Below, piece by piece: positions 40,765 through 41,088 of a DNA stretch of 41,088 bases. This DNA is from Oscillospiraceae bacterium. Lineage in GTDB: Bacteria > Bacillota > Clostridia > Oscillospirales > Acutalibacteraceae. The position numbers and the translations under genes were made by a program. Numbering within the stretch: the stretch's first letter is position 1; each line of letters starts with the position of its first letter. The stretch is from contig SVOW01000017.1 in assembly GCA_015066175.1 (NCBI GenBank), positions 1 through 41,088 on the forward strand. Reading direction: 5' to 3'. The notes under the pieces are model-generated. The model ran no database searches. It worked only from the letters and a program-made list of their open reading frames with translations, and was not told the origin of the DNA.

Positions 40765-41088
40765 TTATGTCCATAGCGATGTTATAAACATTGGCGAAGC
40801 ATCTTTGCTTTTTTCAAAGCCACACGCTTCGTAAAACTGTAACTCATCATCATAAGCGACAACTACAATACGCATATAATCTTTATACTTTTCTTTTACC
40901 ATACTTACAAGAGTTCTTCCGATCGTTTTGCCGTGATAATCAGGATCAACAAGAAGATAATGAACATAAGCATTCATTATTCCATCATCCATAACACATA
41001 CCATTCCAACAAGTTTACTCCTATCCCAAGCAGAGTAAACCGTATTAAAATTTTTCATTGCAACCACAAGCTTATCGGGAAAATGTCC
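40765..41088 (-). CDS. GNAT-family N-acetyltransferase, 5' end beyond the window
   Basis: At least 107 residues; the frame stays open to the right edge (GHFPDKLVVAMKN precedes the internal Met), so the true start is outside. The acetyl-CoA-binding signature is visible in VDPDYHGKTIGRTLVSMV (the Q/R-x-x-G-x-G/A type loop with H-G-K-T-I-G-R), followed by IVVVAYDDELQFYEACGF, the usual strand and helix near the end. Such small enzymes acetylate amines or antibiotics; the substrate is unknown. It lies on the element side of the tRNA half. Confidence 0.85.
   Translation of the reverse strand, partial: GHFPDKLVVAMKNFNTVYSAWDRSKLVGMVCVMDDGIMNAYVHYLLVDPDYHGKTIGRTLVSMVKEKYKDYMRIVVVAYDDELQFYEACGFEKSKDASPMFITSLWT

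Overview
The window reads as a chromosomal stretch of a low-GC Gram-positive gut-type Clostridium relative, most likely Oscillospiraceae/Ruminococcaceae-like. The basis is the SigH-type sigma factor, YifB, a Fur-family regulator, the rpsO-pnp order, strong Shine-Dalgarno sequences, canonical sigma-A promoters with 17-base spacers, a large Ig-like/DUF6273 surface protein, and abundant structured intergenic repeats of a kind I associate with gut Clostridia. The taxon is an inference; no marker gene is complete enough here to name a genus.

Layout. Bases 1-72 are the 3' end of a 23S rRNA gene, followed by a terminator and no 5S gene. 249-1865 encodes a sigma factor with a long C-terminal extension, and a copy of the same terminator hairpin follows it. 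1990-6159 is a giant secreted or surface protein. 6160-6787 is a gene-free stretch of hairpin repeats. 6788-9220 encodes a zinc-ribbon, probable beta-propeller, membrane-anchored protein, and 9386-11833 a GH38 alpha-mannosidase. A minus-strand operon (14782-11886) carries fur, a membrane-anchored unknown and yifB. 15018-20225 runs plus: sigH-like sigma factor, zinc-ribbon protein, HAD phosphatase, mfd. 20235-23033 is rpsO-pnp with a leader. 23115-25310 holds a DUF559 protein and a SulP transporter. 25311-25900 is a second repeat-rich, gene-free stretch.

25901-31952 is a tight operon of two FAD-dependent proteins, proB, proA and an atypical metallophosphoesterase. After a third repeat element come minus-strand genes: three tiny overlapping membrane proteins, an aldose-1-epimerase-like protein, and the set hpt - purine permease - metallophosphoesterase - EEP hydrolase. 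A proline symporter (putP) diverges from hpt. A membrane-anchored lipase follows, then a terminator and the 3' half only of a tRNA-Arg(TCT), which looks like an integration-site scar. Beyond it are repeated GTTAC motifs and a GNAT acetyltransferase cut by the window edge.

How it fits together. Most of the window is housekeeping: RNA turnover (pnp), transcription-coupled repair (mfd), proline synthesis and uptake (proBA, putP), and purine salvage (hpt and permease). The less ordinary content lies in two families of structured intergenic repeats that keep their fold while exchanging stem sequence, the duplicated terminators around the long sigma factor, the tRNA half at the right end, and several proteins of unknown role. 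I did not find a clear defence, secretion or biosynthetic system; the repeat families are the best candidate for something poorly described.
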